A stretch of 64,000 bases of DNA from Adlercreutzia wanghongyangiae (GCF_035989245.1 NZ_JAYMFF010000020.1:33611-97610), one strand, 5' to 3'; positions 7,958 to 16,219 are shown, counted from the stretch's first letter. Notes: generated by a model not told the origin, from the letters alone. Program-made: numbers and translations.

Positions 7958-8182
7958 CTAGTAGCTGAACAGATCGGCCACCCACCCCACGGCCCCTTGG
8001 ATATGATGGGAGGCCGCCATAAGGGCATGATCGACGAACAGACCCGACGACAAAGCGCGCCACAAGGCCGCACCGGCCACCACCACGCAGATGAAAGCAG
8101 CTGTGACCAGCGCGTACTCCACAGTACCCTGGCCGCGTTCATCCCCTAGAGCCCGTTGATGCCATTGGCGATAGCGTCCCAC
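7958..8182 (-). CDS. Second Flp-type pilin, overlapping the first
   Basis: A reading frame of about 74 residues carries the pilin pattern DERGQGTVEYALVTAAFICVV, that is G followed by T-V-E-Y and a hydrophobic helix, then a short C-terminal tail ending ADLFSY. There is no ATG. The nearest plausible start is GTG at 8180-8182, which overlaps the end of the preceding pilin gene by 37 bp and has AGGAG only 2-3 nt upstream, so the exact start is uncertain and ribosome re-initiation is possible. The same frame stays open far upstream through tadC by chance. It sits exactly where a second pilin would be expected, between flp and the TadE-like gene. Confidence 0.7.
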   Translation of the reverse strand: MGRYRQWHQRALGDERGQGTVEYALVTAAFICVVVAGAALWRALSSGLFVDHALMAASHHIQGAVGWVADLFSY

Positions 8183-8388
8183 AACTCCTGCAACTTGGGA
8201 CGAAACAGCGTGATGGCGATAATGGCGATAACCACGAGCACCCCGACCAAAATGGCGTACTCGGTAGTGCCCTGTCCTCGCGCGCAGCTCGCTTTCACCC
8301 GCATGCGCGCCCACAGCGCCTGCAAAGCCGCCAAGCCAGCGCCGCGCGCCCGGCACAGCACCTCCCGCACCTTGTTCAGCGTTCCCAT
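8146..8388 (-). CDS. Flp-type major pilin
   Basis: Protein of 80 residues with the class IVb Flp prepilin plan: a long positively charged leader, cleavage motif ARGQG/TTEYAILVGVLVV with Glu at +3 and Tyr at +4 after the glycine, a single hydrophobic helix, and a very short tail ending AIANGINGL. Leader length (about 40 residues) is long for Flp. ATG 8388 has GGAGAAAGG close upstream. It follows tadC by 30 bp. This is the probable structural subunit of the Flp pilus made by the TadA/B/C machine. The prepilin peptidase is not encoded nearby. Confidence 0.85.
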   Translation of the reverse strand: MGTLNKVREVLCRARGAGLAALQALWARMRVKASCARGQGTTEYAILVGVLVVIAIIAITLFRPKLQELWDAIANGINGL

Positions 8389-8418
8389 AACCTTTCTCCT
8401 TTCCCTTGCAACGTTCCA

Positions 8419-9372
8419 TCAGAAACCTCCGGCCAATTCCAACAGCACCGGACCGAGCACCAATATCAGCATGGCGGGCAAAATGAGCACGCCAGTGGGG
8501 ACCATCATCTTCACCGGCGCCTTCGCTACCTGCTCCTGCTTTCGCGCCCGATAGGCGCTGCGCGCCTCGCGAGCCGCATCTTCCAGGTTGTCGGCCAACG
8601 TCGACCCGAAGCGCAGCGAGCGCACGACGTTTTCCACCACGCGCGCCAGCAGCGGCGAGTCGTAGGACGTCGCCACCTGTCGTAGGGCCTGATCGCGCGA
8701 TGCCAGACCGCAGGACCACTGCCGATGGGCCGCCCGAAACGACGAGGCCAGCAGCGTCTGGAAATGCTCGGTGTACAGGTGCAAGCTGCGGTCGAACGAT
8801 AGCCCGCTGCGCATACCCAGGGCCACCACGTCCAGCAACTCGGACAAATCGCGTTCCATCGCCTCGGCCCGCCGGCGGCAGCGCCGGCCCACCGCCCAGG
8901 GAAGCGCGCGCCACCCTGCCACCGTCCCCAGAATTCCCAGACACAAGCCGAGCTCCGGCGATGCGATCAGGCCCACAGCTCCACCAGCCAAGGCTACGGC
9001 AAACGTCAGGCGCACCCGCGCCTCGCCCCACCCCGCCGCGCCCAGCTGCCCGTCGAGTCCCGCGCGGGCAATCCGGTCTTCCGGAAGCACGTGCCGCAGC
9101 GACCGGGGCGCCAGAAAACGGAAGCGGGGGCTGGTCGCCCGCTGGTCCACCAGCAGAGCATAGGCGATGATCCTGCCGTCCAGAGACGAGTCGTCCCGCA
9201 TCGACAAGCGGTGGGAGAGAAGCCACGCCGCATCGGCATCGGAAGAGCGCAGGACATCGCGATAGCGCGCTCGCTGCCGCAGCCCCTGCCACCACCGCGC
9301 CGCAGCCCATCCGATGCCCGCCGCACCCAGCAGGGCGCCCCCGAACAGCAGCGGCTGCACGATCGGTTCCAC
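8419..9372 (-). CDS. tadC: Tad pilus inner-membrane platform protein TadC
   Basis: Protein of 317 residues with the T2SF (GspF) fold expected of TadC: an N-terminal membrane helix, a central pair of helices (residues ~125-165), then the cytosolic T2SF domain with ELLDVVALGMRSGLSFDRSL and the VVRSLRFGSTLADNLEDAAREARSA stretch, and C-terminal hydrophobic helices (VPTGVLILPAMLILVLGPVLLEL). GTG start at 9372, 6 bp after tadB stops. With TadB it forms the platform on which the TadA ATPase drives Flp polymerisation. Family assignment is strong; the split between TadB and TadC rests on gene order. Confidence 0.9.
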   Translation of the reverse strand: MEPIVQPLLFGGALLGAAGIGWAAARWWQGLRQRARYRDVLRSSDADAAWLLSHRLSMRDDSSLDGRIIAYALLVDQRATSPRFRFLAPRSLRHVLPEDRIARAGLDGQLGAAGWGEARVRLTFAVALAGGAVGLIASPELGLCLGILGTVAGWRALPWAVGRRCRRRAEAMERDLSELLDVVALGMRSGLSFDRSLHLYTEHFQTLLASSFRAAHRQWSCGLASRDQALRQVATSYDSPLLARVVENVVRSLRFGSTLADNLEDAAREARSAYRARKQEQVAKAPVKMMVPTGVLILPAMLILVLGPVLLELAGGF

Positions 9373-9378
9373 CGCAGA

Positions 9379-10353
9379 TCACCCCACTCCCACATCGAGC
9401 ATGCGATGGACGAGCAGCACGCCCGCCGCCTGCATGGCCAAAGCCGCCGCCAACAGGGCCACCCCGGTGAAGCTGGCAAGGAACGGCGTCAGAAAACCGG
9501 GGCTCATCAGCGAGAACAACGCGATCAGCACGAAGGGCATCAGCGTGACGATGCGCGCCGAAAGCTGAGCTTGGGCCGTTTGCACTTTCAGCGTTTGGGC
9601 CAGCTCGATCTCCCCCTCCACCGACTCGCGGGCCGCATCCAGCACCGAGGCCAAGCTGCCGCCGCTCGCATGCTGCACGTCCAGCGCCACGGCCACGAAG
9701 GCGAGCTCGGGCACGGAGGAGCGACGCCTGAACAGCGCCAGGGCCTCCGTCGCCGTGCCGCCGGTTTCCAGAACACGCGCCGACGCGAGGAACACCTCGC
9801 CGATCGGCCCCTTCATCTCGCTTCCCGTCTGACGCAGCGTCTGCACCAGCGACAGACCCGCCCGGAAGCACACGCCGAGCGAACGGAGCGCATCGGGGAT
9901 CTCGTCACGCATCGTCTGCGCCCGCCGCTGGGCCTCGGCATTGCCGTAGCCGGCCAGACCCACCAGCAGGCAGGCTGCCGCAGCGCAGCCGAACACCGGC
10001 GATGCCGACACCGCCCAACCCGCAACCGCCACGCCGAGGACGGCGGCCAAAGCGCACGAGAGCACGCTCTCGCGCGAGGCGTCGGGCTGCCAGCGCAGTG
10101 CCGCCATACGCAGATTCTCCGCATAGCGTTTCACGGCGGAAAGGCGCAGCAGGGCGCAGGCTGCCGGACGCAACGGCGCCACACCTCGGCTCAGTCGCCA
10201 GCGCACCCACGACCCCGAAGCCTCCTCCGCATCCAGACACGCCCGCATGCGAAGCCGCCGCTCCCGCCGATCAGCGAGAGCACTGCCAGCCAGCACCCCG
10301 GCAGCAGCCGCACTCGCTAGGCCGACAACCGTATATCCAACGATCGCACCCAC
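9379..10353 (-). CDS. tadB: Tad pilus inner-membrane platform protein TadB
   Basis: Protein of 324 residues with an N-terminal membrane helix (VGAIVGYTVVGLASAAAAGVL), a second pair of helices near residues 115-150, a T2SF domain with EIPDALRSLGVCFRAGLSLVQTL and ALDVQHASGGSLASVLDAA, and C-terminal helices. GTG at 10351-10353 is selected because GGAGGTGAG stands just upstream; it overlaps the end of tadA by 37 bp. A longer reading to 10407 has no ribosome site. It acts with TadC in the membrane platform. Confidence 0.9.
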   Translation of the reverse strand: MGAIVGYTVVGLASAAAAGVLAGSALADRRERRLRMRACLDAEEASGSWVRWRLSRGVAPLRPAACALLRLSAVKRYAENLRMAALRWQPDASRESVLSCALAAVLGVAVAGWAVSASPVFGCAAAACLLVGLAGYGNAEAQRRAQTMRDEIPDALRSLGVCFRAGLSLVQTLRQTGSEMKGPIGEVFLASARVLETGGTATEALALFRRRSSVPELAFVAVALDVQHASGGSLASVLDAARESVEGEIELAQTLKVQTAQAQLSARIVTLMPFVLIALFSLMSPGFLTPFLASFTGVALLAAALAMQAAGVLLVHRMLDVGVG

Positions 10354-11648
10354 GATCTCACCTCCTTCTTCTCGGCAATGCCCGCGGCATGCAGGTCGTC
10401 TATCCATCCCGGGTACTCAAGCCATCGACCGGCGCCGCCTCGCAACTCGCGTCGGTACAGCGGGGTGAGCGCGCAGCGGCGACGGTCGTAATCGAAGGCC
10501 ATGGCCGCGATTTCCGACACGCACCGCTCGCCATTGGGGCAGCGCGCCGTCTGCACTACCAGGTCGAAGGCGTTGCCGATCTGCGCCTCTATGGCATCCA
10601 CGGGCAGATCCACCGCATAACGCACCATAGTCACCAAACGGTCTACCGCCTCGCGGGGCGAATTCGCGTGCAACGTGGTCAGCGATCCGTCGTGGCCCGT
10701 GTTCATGGCCTGTAACATGTCGATGGCCTCGTCCGAGCGGCACTCCCCCACGATGATGCGGTCGGGGCGCATGCGCAGGGCGTTCACCACCAGTTCGCGG
10801 ATCGTCACCTCGCCAAGCCCCTCGGCGTTCCGGCTGCGCGCCTCGAGTCGCACCACATGGGGATGCTCGTCGAACTTCAACTCGGCCGCGTCCTCGATGG
10901 TGATCACCCGCTCGCTGTGGGACACATGGCACGACAAGGCATTCAGCAACGTGGTCTTCCCGCTGCCGGTGCCGCCCGACACCGCCACCGATTTGCGCGC
11001 CCGCACCGCCCATACGAGAAACTGCTCCACCGTCTCGTCGAATGAGTTGCGACGGCGCAGTTCCGCCAATGTCATCACCCGACGTGCGAACGAGCGGATG
11101 GTCAGGTGCGGCCCGTCGATGGCCAGCGGCGGAATGACCGCGTGCACGCGATGACCCTGGGGCAGGCGCGCGCTGACCAAAGGCGACGACTCGTCGATAC
11201 GCCGCCCCAGGGGTCCGAGAATACGGTCGATGAGGGCGCGCACCTGCTCGTCGCTCTCGAAGCGCACGTCTGCAGGCTGCAACCGCCCCTCACGCTCGAC
11301 GAACACGCTGTGCGTGCCGTTCACCATGATCTCGGTGACCGTCTCGTCGCGAACGAGCCCGTCTAAGGGCCCCCACCCGAATACCGTGGCGAGCAGACCC
11401 TCCACCTGTTCTTTGAACAGGGCCGGATCCAGGGCGCGCCAGGGATCTTGGGTACCGAGGAAACGGCAGGCGGCCCGAATCTCGTTGCGCGCCCGCTCGG
11501 GGTTCTTGTCCATGATGAGCGCCACCCGATCCAGCGGCACAATGGCCCCGACTGCCGCCCGCAAGGCCTCCAGCCCACCAGGCTCCGCTGTGCCTCCGTC
11601 TTCTCCTCGCGCCCGTTCCACCGCCTGCACGCGATCTAGAAGCGTCAT
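10317..11648 (-). CDS. tadA: Tad pilus assembly ATPase TadA/CpaF
   Basis: Secretion ATPase of 443 residues (VirB11/GspE superfamily). The N-terminal domain contains GPLDGLVRDETVTEIMVNG, characteristic of CpaF/TadA. The ATPase domain has Walker A SGGTGSGKTT (about residues 220-229), an Asp box ITIEDAAEL, Walker B-like RMRPDRIIVGECR with the conserved glutamate, and the His box GHDGSLTTLHANS. It powers assembly of the Flp pilus at the cytoplasmic face of TadB/TadC. ATG 11648 has GGGAGGGGG 7 nt upstream and lies 14 bp after tadZ. All catalytic motifs are intact. Confidence 0.95.
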   Translation of the reverse strand: MTLLDRVQAVERARGEDGGTAEPGGLEALRAAVGAIVPLDRVALIMDKNPERARNEIRAACRFLGTQDPWRALDPALFKEQVEGLLATVFGWGPLDGLVRDETVTEIMVNGTHSVFVEREGRLQPADVRFESDEQVRALIDRILGPLGRRIDESSPLVSARLPQGHRVHAVIPPLAIDGPHLTIRSFARRVMTLAELRRRNSFDETVEQFLVWAVRARKSVAVSGGTGSGKTTLLNALSCHVSHSERVITIEDAAELKFDEHPHVVRLEARSRNAEGLGEVTIRELVVNALRMRPDRIIVGECRSDEAIDMLQAMNTGHDGSLTTLHANSPREAVDRLVTMVRYAVDLPVDAIEAQIGNAFDLVVQTARCPNGERCVSEIAAMAFDYDRRRCALTPLYRRELRGGAGRWLEYPGWIDDLHAAGIAEKKEVRSWVRSLDIRLSA

Positions 11649-11662
11649 GATGCACCCCCTCC

Positions 11663-13057
11663 CTAACTCAGCACACCGCTGGCAGCCCGCGCCTCTTTAC
11701 GCGATCTCCGGCGCTCCTTCTCTTCGCGTCGGCCGCGGCGACGGCCGCTCTCACGCCGGGGCGTTCCCCGCAGTCCGCGGCGTCCCGGCGAAAGGGGCTC
11801 CCCGCCACACGACGCCATACCGCCCGCACCGGGCAAAATCTCGTCCAGCAAGCGATCGATGCTCGTGCAGAGCGGGTTGCGCGACTCCACCAGCGCCTCC
11901 ACCATGCCGGCGCCCAGCAGCTCCTCCACTTCGCGGCCCCCGTCGGCCAGTTCCACCACATGGGCACCGTGCAAGGCGCTGGACACGTCGATGGAAGTGA
12001 AGGGGGCGTGGCGCGTGCAGCGATTGACGGCGAGCAGAAACGAACTGGTGGCCACCCCGCAGCGCAGGCACAGATCGAGCGCGTGGCGGCACGCGCGCAC
12101 CGACGACGTCCGCTGATCGACCAGGAAGAGCGTGGACACGCTGCGTTCCAGCAGCGCCAGCCGTTGCTCGTCCCATCCCGCCCCCGTATTCACTGCCACG
12201 AAGTCGAACCGTGCCAGCAGCTCGTCCACCACCGCGGGCAGCGCAGCTCCCAGCACCTCGGCCGTCTCCAAACGTCGCGGCGCCTCGATGAGCGTCAGCG
12301 GAGCATCGTCCGCCGCCGCCAAGGCGCTCCCATCGGCCGCCACTTCCTCGAGGGGCACACGGAGACACGATCCTGCCAAATCGCGCAAATCACCGAATTG
12401 CAGATCGGCATCGAGCAGGGCCGTGCGCAGCCCGCGCCGCGCAGCTAGATGGGCCGCCAGCGTGGAAACAGTGCTCTTGCCCGCTCCTCCGCTACCGCTC
12501 ACAACTGTGAGCAGGAAGCCAGCACGGGCGAGCCCCGTCGACGCCTCCGTGCTCCTCTCCGCAAGAAGCGCCTGCGCCGCAGCCTCCGGCACCGTCTCCT
12601 GCGTTGCCGACAGCGGAGGCACCGACGGCGGCTCCTCCGCGCCCGAGGGCAGCCCGTCCGCGGAATCAGCGCCCGGCGCTGCCGCGTCGCCGCGCGCCAT
12701 CTGCGCCCGCACCACCGCCGTAAGCTCGCTCAGCGACCGTGTGCCATCGAGCGCCGCCGCGTGCATGCGAGAGCGCACCGAGCCCGTCTCCTCGCAGTCG
12801 ACGAGGTATACCTTCCTGCCCGGATGGTCGGCCTTCACGGCGGCCGCCAGGTTAATGGCACCCAGCCCCTCGCCCGCCGCCACCCACACCTCCCGCACTT
12901 CGTCCAAGGCCGCCAGGGCCGCCCGCGCCCGTTCATCCGAGGGCATCACATGCACCCGCGATGCAATCTGGCGGCCCTCCTCGCCCCATCGGGAGACAAG
13001 CTCGTCGGCCGCAGGACCAGCCCCGATGCACAGGGCGATTTCCCGACGCTTGCTCAT
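11663..13057 (-). CDS. tadZ: TadZ/CpaE-like ParA-superfamily pilus positioning protein
   Basis: Protein of 464 residues. The N-terminal third resembles a degenerate receiver-like domain (REIALCIGAGPAADELVSRW). A Pro/Ala-rich linker then leads to a MinD/ParA ATPase domain with a deviant Walker A, SGSGGAGKST (about residues 188-197), a DADLQFGDL Walker A' aspartate region and VAVNTGAGWDEQ. The C-terminal ~45 residues are extremely Arg-rich (RRGRREEKERRRSRKEA), which is unusual and could bind nucleic acid or acidic lipid. TadZ/CpaE proteins localise the Tad machine at the pole. ATG 13057 overlaps the cpaB stop (ATGA). Confidence 0.86.
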   Translation of the reverse strand: MSKRREIALCIGAGPAADELVSRWGEEGRQIASRVHVMPSDERARAALAALDEVREVWVAAGEGLGAINLAAAVKADHPGRKVYLVDCEETGSVRSRMHAAALDGTRSLSELTAVVRAQMARGDAAAPGADSADGLPSGAEEPPSVPPLSATQETVPEAAAQALLAERSTEASTGLARAGFLLTVVSGSGGAGKSTVSTLAAHLAARRGLRTALLDADLQFGDLRDLAGSCLRVPLEEVAADGSALAAADDAPLTLIEAPRRLETAEVLGAALPAVVDELLARFDFVAVNTGAGWDEQRLALLERSVSTLFLVDQRTSSVRACRHALDLCLRCGVATSSFLLAVNRCTRHAPFTSIDVSSALHGAHVVELADGGREVEELLGAGMVEALVESRNPLCTSIDRLLDEILPGAGGMASCGGEPLSPGRRGLRGTPRRESGRRRGRREEKERRRSRKEARAASGVLS

Positions 13058-13836
13058 AGCACCGCCCCCTCGTTCGCCGCCGCGCCGGCACCGGCATCGA
13101 CGGCCGCAGGCGTCGCTTGCGCTGCAGTCTCCGTATCCCCCGCAGCGTCCTGCTCAGCCGCATCGGCAGGCAGCGAGGCGTCAGCCGCATCCTCGGCGCC
13201 GCCTGCCGCCGAGGGCAGTGCGAAGTACAACTCGAGGTTCTGGGCCGCTGCCACCACCTCTTGCACGCGCTCGGGTTCGACGGCCAACGTAACCCAGGCC
13301 GCATTGGATGCAGTCGCGCCCTCGGCGCTCGCACTGGACGCGAGCACCAGCGCGCCGGCCACCAGCTTCACCGTCGACACCGGACCGGTAGCGTACACAT
13401 CCACAACCATGCCGGCCTCCACCGAGCCGCCCACCGCCTGCACGGCCCGCGCCGGCACGCTGACAGCCGCCATGCCCTCGGGTACGCTCAGCTCCGATTC
13501 GGCCGCCTCCAAGCGCCGGTCGCTCATCACCTCGCCTCGATAGACCGCCGATCCCAGACGCTGCCCCACCACCTGCGCAGGATCGGTCACAGCGCCGTCG
13601 GGCAGCAGGTCGGCCACCCACATCTTGGTGGACACCGCCCCGTTTTCCACCACCTCGCCCGCCGCTATATCGCGATTGGCAACGCACACCTCGATCTGAT
13701 CGCCCCCATAGCGCGCCAGAGCCTCGGCTCGCGCCTGATCGGCCTCGTTTCTCACGTCCACGAGATAAAGCCCGACGCACGCGGCGCAGCACACGCCGCA
13801 GAGCGCCGAGACGAGCATCCGCCTGTTGATCTTCAT
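13054..13836 (-). CDS. cpaB: CpaB/RcpC-like SAF-domain protein
   Basis: Protein of 260 residues with an N-terminal membrane anchor (MLVSALCGVCCAACVGLYLV), a SAF domain (IEVCVANRDIAAGEVVENG; VVGQRLGSAVYRGEVMSDRRL) and an RcpC-like part with VPARAVQAVGGSVEAGMVVDVYA. The C-terminal 45 residues are an Ala/Asp-rich low-complexity tail. In diderm bacteria RcpC/CpaB works near the secretin; here no secretin gene is present, as in other Tad loci of monoderm bacteria. ATG 13836 has AAGGGAG upstream. It is the first gene of the leftward Tad operon; a weak TTGACG at 13884-13889 (minus strand) could be part of the promoter. Confidence 0.86.
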   Translation of the reverse strand: MKINRRMLVSALCGVCCAACVGLYLVDVRNEADQARAEALARYGGDQIEVCVANRDIAAGEVVENGAVSTKMWVADLLPDGAVTDPAQVVGQRLGSAVYRGEVMSDRRLEAAESELSVPEGMAAVSVPARAVQAVGGSVEAGMVVDVYATGPVSTVKLVAGALVLASSASAEGATASNAAWVTLAVEPERVQEVVAAAQNLELYFALPSAAGGAEDAADASLPADAAEQDAAGDTETAAQATPAAVDAGAGAAANEGAVL

Positions 13837-14243
13837 CGCATCTCCCTTTCCTTGGAAACGCGACTATTGTTGCCGATCACAACCGTCAAACCGTCTCGGG
13901 AACCACCGCGAAAAGTTCGGCGCGCTTTCGTAGAACTTTCGCGAAGATACCGCCCGCCATCCGCCCGTGCGCCTACCCGGACGCCCCCGGAATACCGCCC
14001 GCCAACCGCCTTCGCGTCCCCTCGTCCCGCGCGGCGCCGCCGGACCAACAGCCGGAAAAGGCACGATTTCCGGAAAAGGGGGGGCGGAGTTGAAGACTAT
14101 GGCTTATGGGAAGGTGGTGGCATGCGGCCGAGAAACGCTCTGCCAAAATCTGCCATAGAAATAATTTGACATTTCGCGCAGACGCGCTTCACTGGCAATT
14201 CGTCTGTCAGAAATACAGCGGAATATAGCGGCTTATCAAAAAG
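13837..14243. other. Intergenic region upstream of the Tad operon
   Basis: About 400 bp without a convincing gene. It holds a possible -35 (TTGACG on the minus strand, 13884-13889) for the Tad operon and a small hairpin at 14171-14184 with 14201-14214 (11 of 14 bases pair, 16-nt loop). Short open frames here have very Arg-rich, non-protein-like translations. Confidence 0.5.
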
Positions 14244-14270
14244 AAAAACCCCTTTTGAACTGGGGTTTTT
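14244..14270 (-). terminator. Rho-independent terminator of the tRNA-Val gene
   Basis: Perfect 9-bp stem AAAAACCCC (14244-14252) with GGGGTTTTT (14262-14270), loop of 9 nt. On the minus strand the stem ends in a T tract that continues as CTTTTT, so it terminates the leftward tRNA transcript; the symmetrical stem could also work rightwards. Confidence 0.85.
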
Positions 14271-14283
14271 CTTATTATGATCA

Positions 14284-14358
14284 TGGTGGTCGCGGAGGGA
14301 TTTGAACCCCCGACCTTGTGCTTGTAAGGCACCTGCGCTCCCGCTGCGCCACGCGACC
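14284..14358 (-). tRNA. tRNA-Val (anticodon TAC)
   Basis: On the minus strand the acceptor stem GGTCGCG pairs with CGCGACC. The D arm reads GGCGCAGCGGGAGCGCA, the anticodon arm GGTGC-CTTACAA-GCAC gives anticodon TAC, and the T arm has GGTTCAAAT. The 3' ACCA end is encoded (14284-14287). Without CCA the gene is 14287-14358. TAC reads GTA/GTG valine codons. A terminator follows immediately. Confidence 0.95.
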
Positions 14359-14465
14359 GTTATGCCCGCGGACAAGCCGCGTGCCTCGGTATTGTGCCAC
14401 AAGTTCCCCCAGTGGGCAAACCGCGACACGCGCAACAACACCAAGCCCCCGCAATCTAAGCACCC

Positions 14466-14630
14466 CTACGACAGAACGGCGGCTCCGCAGGTGAGCGCCG
14501 TCAGCAGCAGCACGCCGATCACGCTTATCGCCGGATGCTCGATGAGCAGCCCATCCCACAGCCGCTTCGCAGAACGCTCCTTCGGCTCCGCGGCCGTATC
14601 GCGCGGCTTCGTCGGTTCCCTCTCGTCCAT
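14466..14630 (-). CDS. Small single-pass membrane protein
   Basis: Protein of 54 residues: a charged N-terminus (MDEREPTKPRDTAAEPKERSAKRLW), then HPAISVIGVLLLTALTCGAAVLS as one hydrophobic helix ending at the C-terminus, so a tail-anchored topology with the charged part in the cytoplasm. ATG 14630 is preferred over one 6 codons upstream because GGAGGTG lies 4-5 nt before it. It is followed by the tRNA-Val gene on the same strand. No family recognised. The composition and good ribosome site argue that it is real. Confidence 0.6.
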   Translation of the reverse strand: MDEREPTKPRDTAAEPKERSAKRLWDGLLIEHPAISVIGVLLLTALTCGAAVLS

Positions 14631-14727
14631 CACGCACCTCCCATCCACAGCTTTCTGGTATTGTACCTCCTAACATGCCTCCGCACGACCGCATGCGCGC
14701 CCCGTCACCACCGCGAAAGGAGCCGCC

Positions 14728-15423
14728 ATGGCCAGCATCCCCGATACCGCGCAGACCGCCTACGACCGGGCCGCCGGCGTGCGCGCCCTGGCGCTGCCCG
14801 CCATTCCCGAGGAACTGCGCGCCCTGGAGGCCGACGATCTGCTGGAAGCCGCCGAGCGCACCCTGGAGGCCATCGACGCCCACGACCTGTGCATCGCCGA
14901 CGAGAACTTCACGGAACTTGAGGCAACGGGCGCACGCTTTACCAACTGCTTCCTGTCATGCTGCGATTTCTCCGGTGCCCTGTTCACCGACACGGTGTTC
15001 GAGAGCTGCGACTTCGCCAACACCTACTTCGACGGCGCGGGCTTCACCCGCTGCACCTTCAAGAACTGCAAGCTGACGGGCGCCTCGTTCATGGAGGCCT
15101 CGATGGAGTCGGTGTCGCTGGAAGACTGCACGCTGGCCTACGGCGCCTTCAACCGCTGCCGTTGGTGGGCCTTCGAGGCGCGCCGCTGCGATTTCTCCGG
15201 TGCCGATATGGCCGAGATGGACCTGCACTACATCATCCTGGACGACGACCGCTTCATCGGCACCAGCTTCTTCCGCACGCCGCTGCTCGGTATCGATTTC
15301 AGCACATGCCAGCTGGAGGGCGTGGCGCTGTCCGACACCATGGCCGAGATCTACGGTACGAAAATGAATCTCTACCAGGCCGCCGCCCTGGCCCGACACC
15401 TCGGCGTCATCATCGCGGAATAG
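14728..15423 (+). CDS. Pentapeptide-repeat protein
   Basis: Protein of 231 residues. From about residue 60 to 205 it is built of five-residue repeats with central Phe/Leu and Asp/Ser/Gly/Ala at -1: CDFSGALFTDTVFESCDFAN, then TYFDGAGFTRCTFKNCKL and CDFSGADMAEMDLHY. This forms a right-handed quadrilateral beta helix. The N-terminal ~55 residues are helical. Relatives include Qnr/MfpA-like topoisomerase-protecting proteins, but many pentapeptide proteins have other roles, so resistance is not claimed. ATG 14728 has AAAGGAG 6 nt upstream. Stand-alone gene; the next gene has its own regulated promoter. Confidence 0.85.
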   Translation: MASIPDTAQTAYDRAAGVRALALPAIPEELRALEADDLLEAAERTLEAIDAHDLCIADENFTELEATGARFTNCFLSCCDFSGALFTDTVFESCDFANTYFDGAGFTRCTFKNCKLTGASFMEASMESVSLEDCTLAYGAFNRCRWWAFEARRCDFSGADMAEMDLHYIILDDDRFIGTSFFRTPLLGIDFSTCQLEGVALSDTMAEIYGTKMNLYQAAALARHLGVIIAE

Positions 15424-15485
15424 CGCGCCGAACACTACGGTAAGGAACCCTTCCGCCCATTAATCCCACGCACCGCATTTCGCCC

Positions 15486-15536
15486 TTGACGCGTGTGTAT
15501 AGGTGTGTATATACTGTGCATGTAGGGTATATACAC
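15486..15536 (+). promoter_or_regulatory. Promoter with overlapping YtrA-type operator
   Basis: A strong promoter is visible: -35 TTGACG at 15486-15491, 18-bp spacer, -10 TATACT at 15510-15515. A perfect inverted repeat covers it: GTGTATATAC (15505-15514) and GTATATACAC (15527-15536) with a 12-bp spacer. The -10 box lies within the left arm, so binding would block transcription. The regulator encoded immediately downstream (GntR/YtrA type) is the obvious ligand, giving autorepression of the regulator and ABC transporter genes. Confidence 0.85.
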
Positions 15537-15664
15537 TATTCGAGCTTTCGCGAAGCGGGGACGCCCGAGCCGCGAAGGCTGACCAGAGCGCGCGCCGCGC
15601 CAGCCGTCTCGGGCAACCGTCCGGGGCAGCAGGCGGGGAAACGCGCCCTTAAGAAAGAGGCACC

Positions 15665-16039
15665 TTGGACATCATCATCGCAAACGGAAGCAGCGAGCCC
15701 ATCTACGAGCAGATCGCGCGGCAGGTGAAGGCGGCCATCATGGCCGGCGAGCTGGCCGAGGGCGATCCCCTTCCCTCCATCCGCGCCCTGGCGAACGACC
15801 TGCGCATCAGCGTCATCACCACCAAGCGCGCCTACGCCGAGCTGGAGGAGGCCGGGTTTATCGACACGGTGCAGGGCAAGGGGTCGTTCGTGGCCGGCGG
15901 CAACCTGGAGCTTCTGCGCGAGGAGCGCCTGCGCCAGGTGGAGGGGCATCTCGCCCGCGCCGTGGCCGAGGCGGCCGGCGCCAGCATTGGGGCCGCCGAC
16001 CTGCACGCCATGCTGGATGTGCTGCTGGAAGAGAAATAG
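15665..16039 (+). CDS. GntR family transcriptional regulator, YtrA subfamily
   Basis: Protein of 124 residues. The N-terminal winged helix matches GntR: EPIYEQIARQVKAAIMAGEL, GDPLPSIRALANDLRISVIT, TTKRAYAELEEAGFIDTVQGKGSFV. The C-terminal part is only ~45 residues of helix, which is the short YtrA type lacking a large ligand domain. Start is TTG at 15665, with AAAGAGG upstream; no ATG fits. YtrA-type repressors control adjacent ABC transporter genes and respond to envelope stress such as cell-wall antibiotics in other bacteria. Here ABC ATPase and permease genes follow. Confidence 0.88.
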   Translation: MDIIIANGSSEPIYEQIARQVKAAIMAGELAEGDPLPSIRALANDLRISVITTKRAYAELEEAGFIDTVQGKGSFVAGGNLELLREERLRQVEGHLARAVAEAAGASIGAADLHAMLDVLLEEK

Positions 16040-16097
16040 CCGGTACGCGAGCTTTCGCGGAACGGGTTTTGACCTGTTCGCGAATCGGGAGCCGAGC

Positions 16098-16184
16098 GGG
16101 CGGGCTGAAGCCCGCCCCTACGGGACGACGCCGGGCGAGCGGGACGACGCCGGGGCGAACGGGCGGGCTGAAGCCCGCTCCTAC
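16098..16184. repeat. Two copies of the dispersed GC-rich palindrome
   Basis: Two 24-nt copies (16098-16121 and 16161-16184) in the same orientation, 63 bp apart, between the GntR gene and the ABC ATPase gene. Each reads GGGCGGGCTGAAGCCCGC followed by CCCTAC or TCCTAC, that is, a stable hairpin plus the CTAC tag. The spacer contains a direct repeat of GGGACGACGCCGGG. In the transcript these hairpins would separate the regulator from the transporter genes. Confidence 0.85.
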
Positions 16185-16219
16185 GGGAGGCCCGGCAAGA
16201 GAGCAAGTGAGGAACGAAT

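Noticed and set aside
7958..9871. A 637-codon open frame on the minus strand
   Set aside because: Upstream of 8182 it runs through flp and tadC in another frame with a Gly/Arg-rich, non-protein-like translation; only the last ~74 codons are supported as a gene.
14728..15423. Quinolone resistance (Qnr) gene
   Set aside because: Pentapeptide repeats are clear, but the fold alone does not show topoisomerase protection, and no Qnr-specific loops could be recognised.
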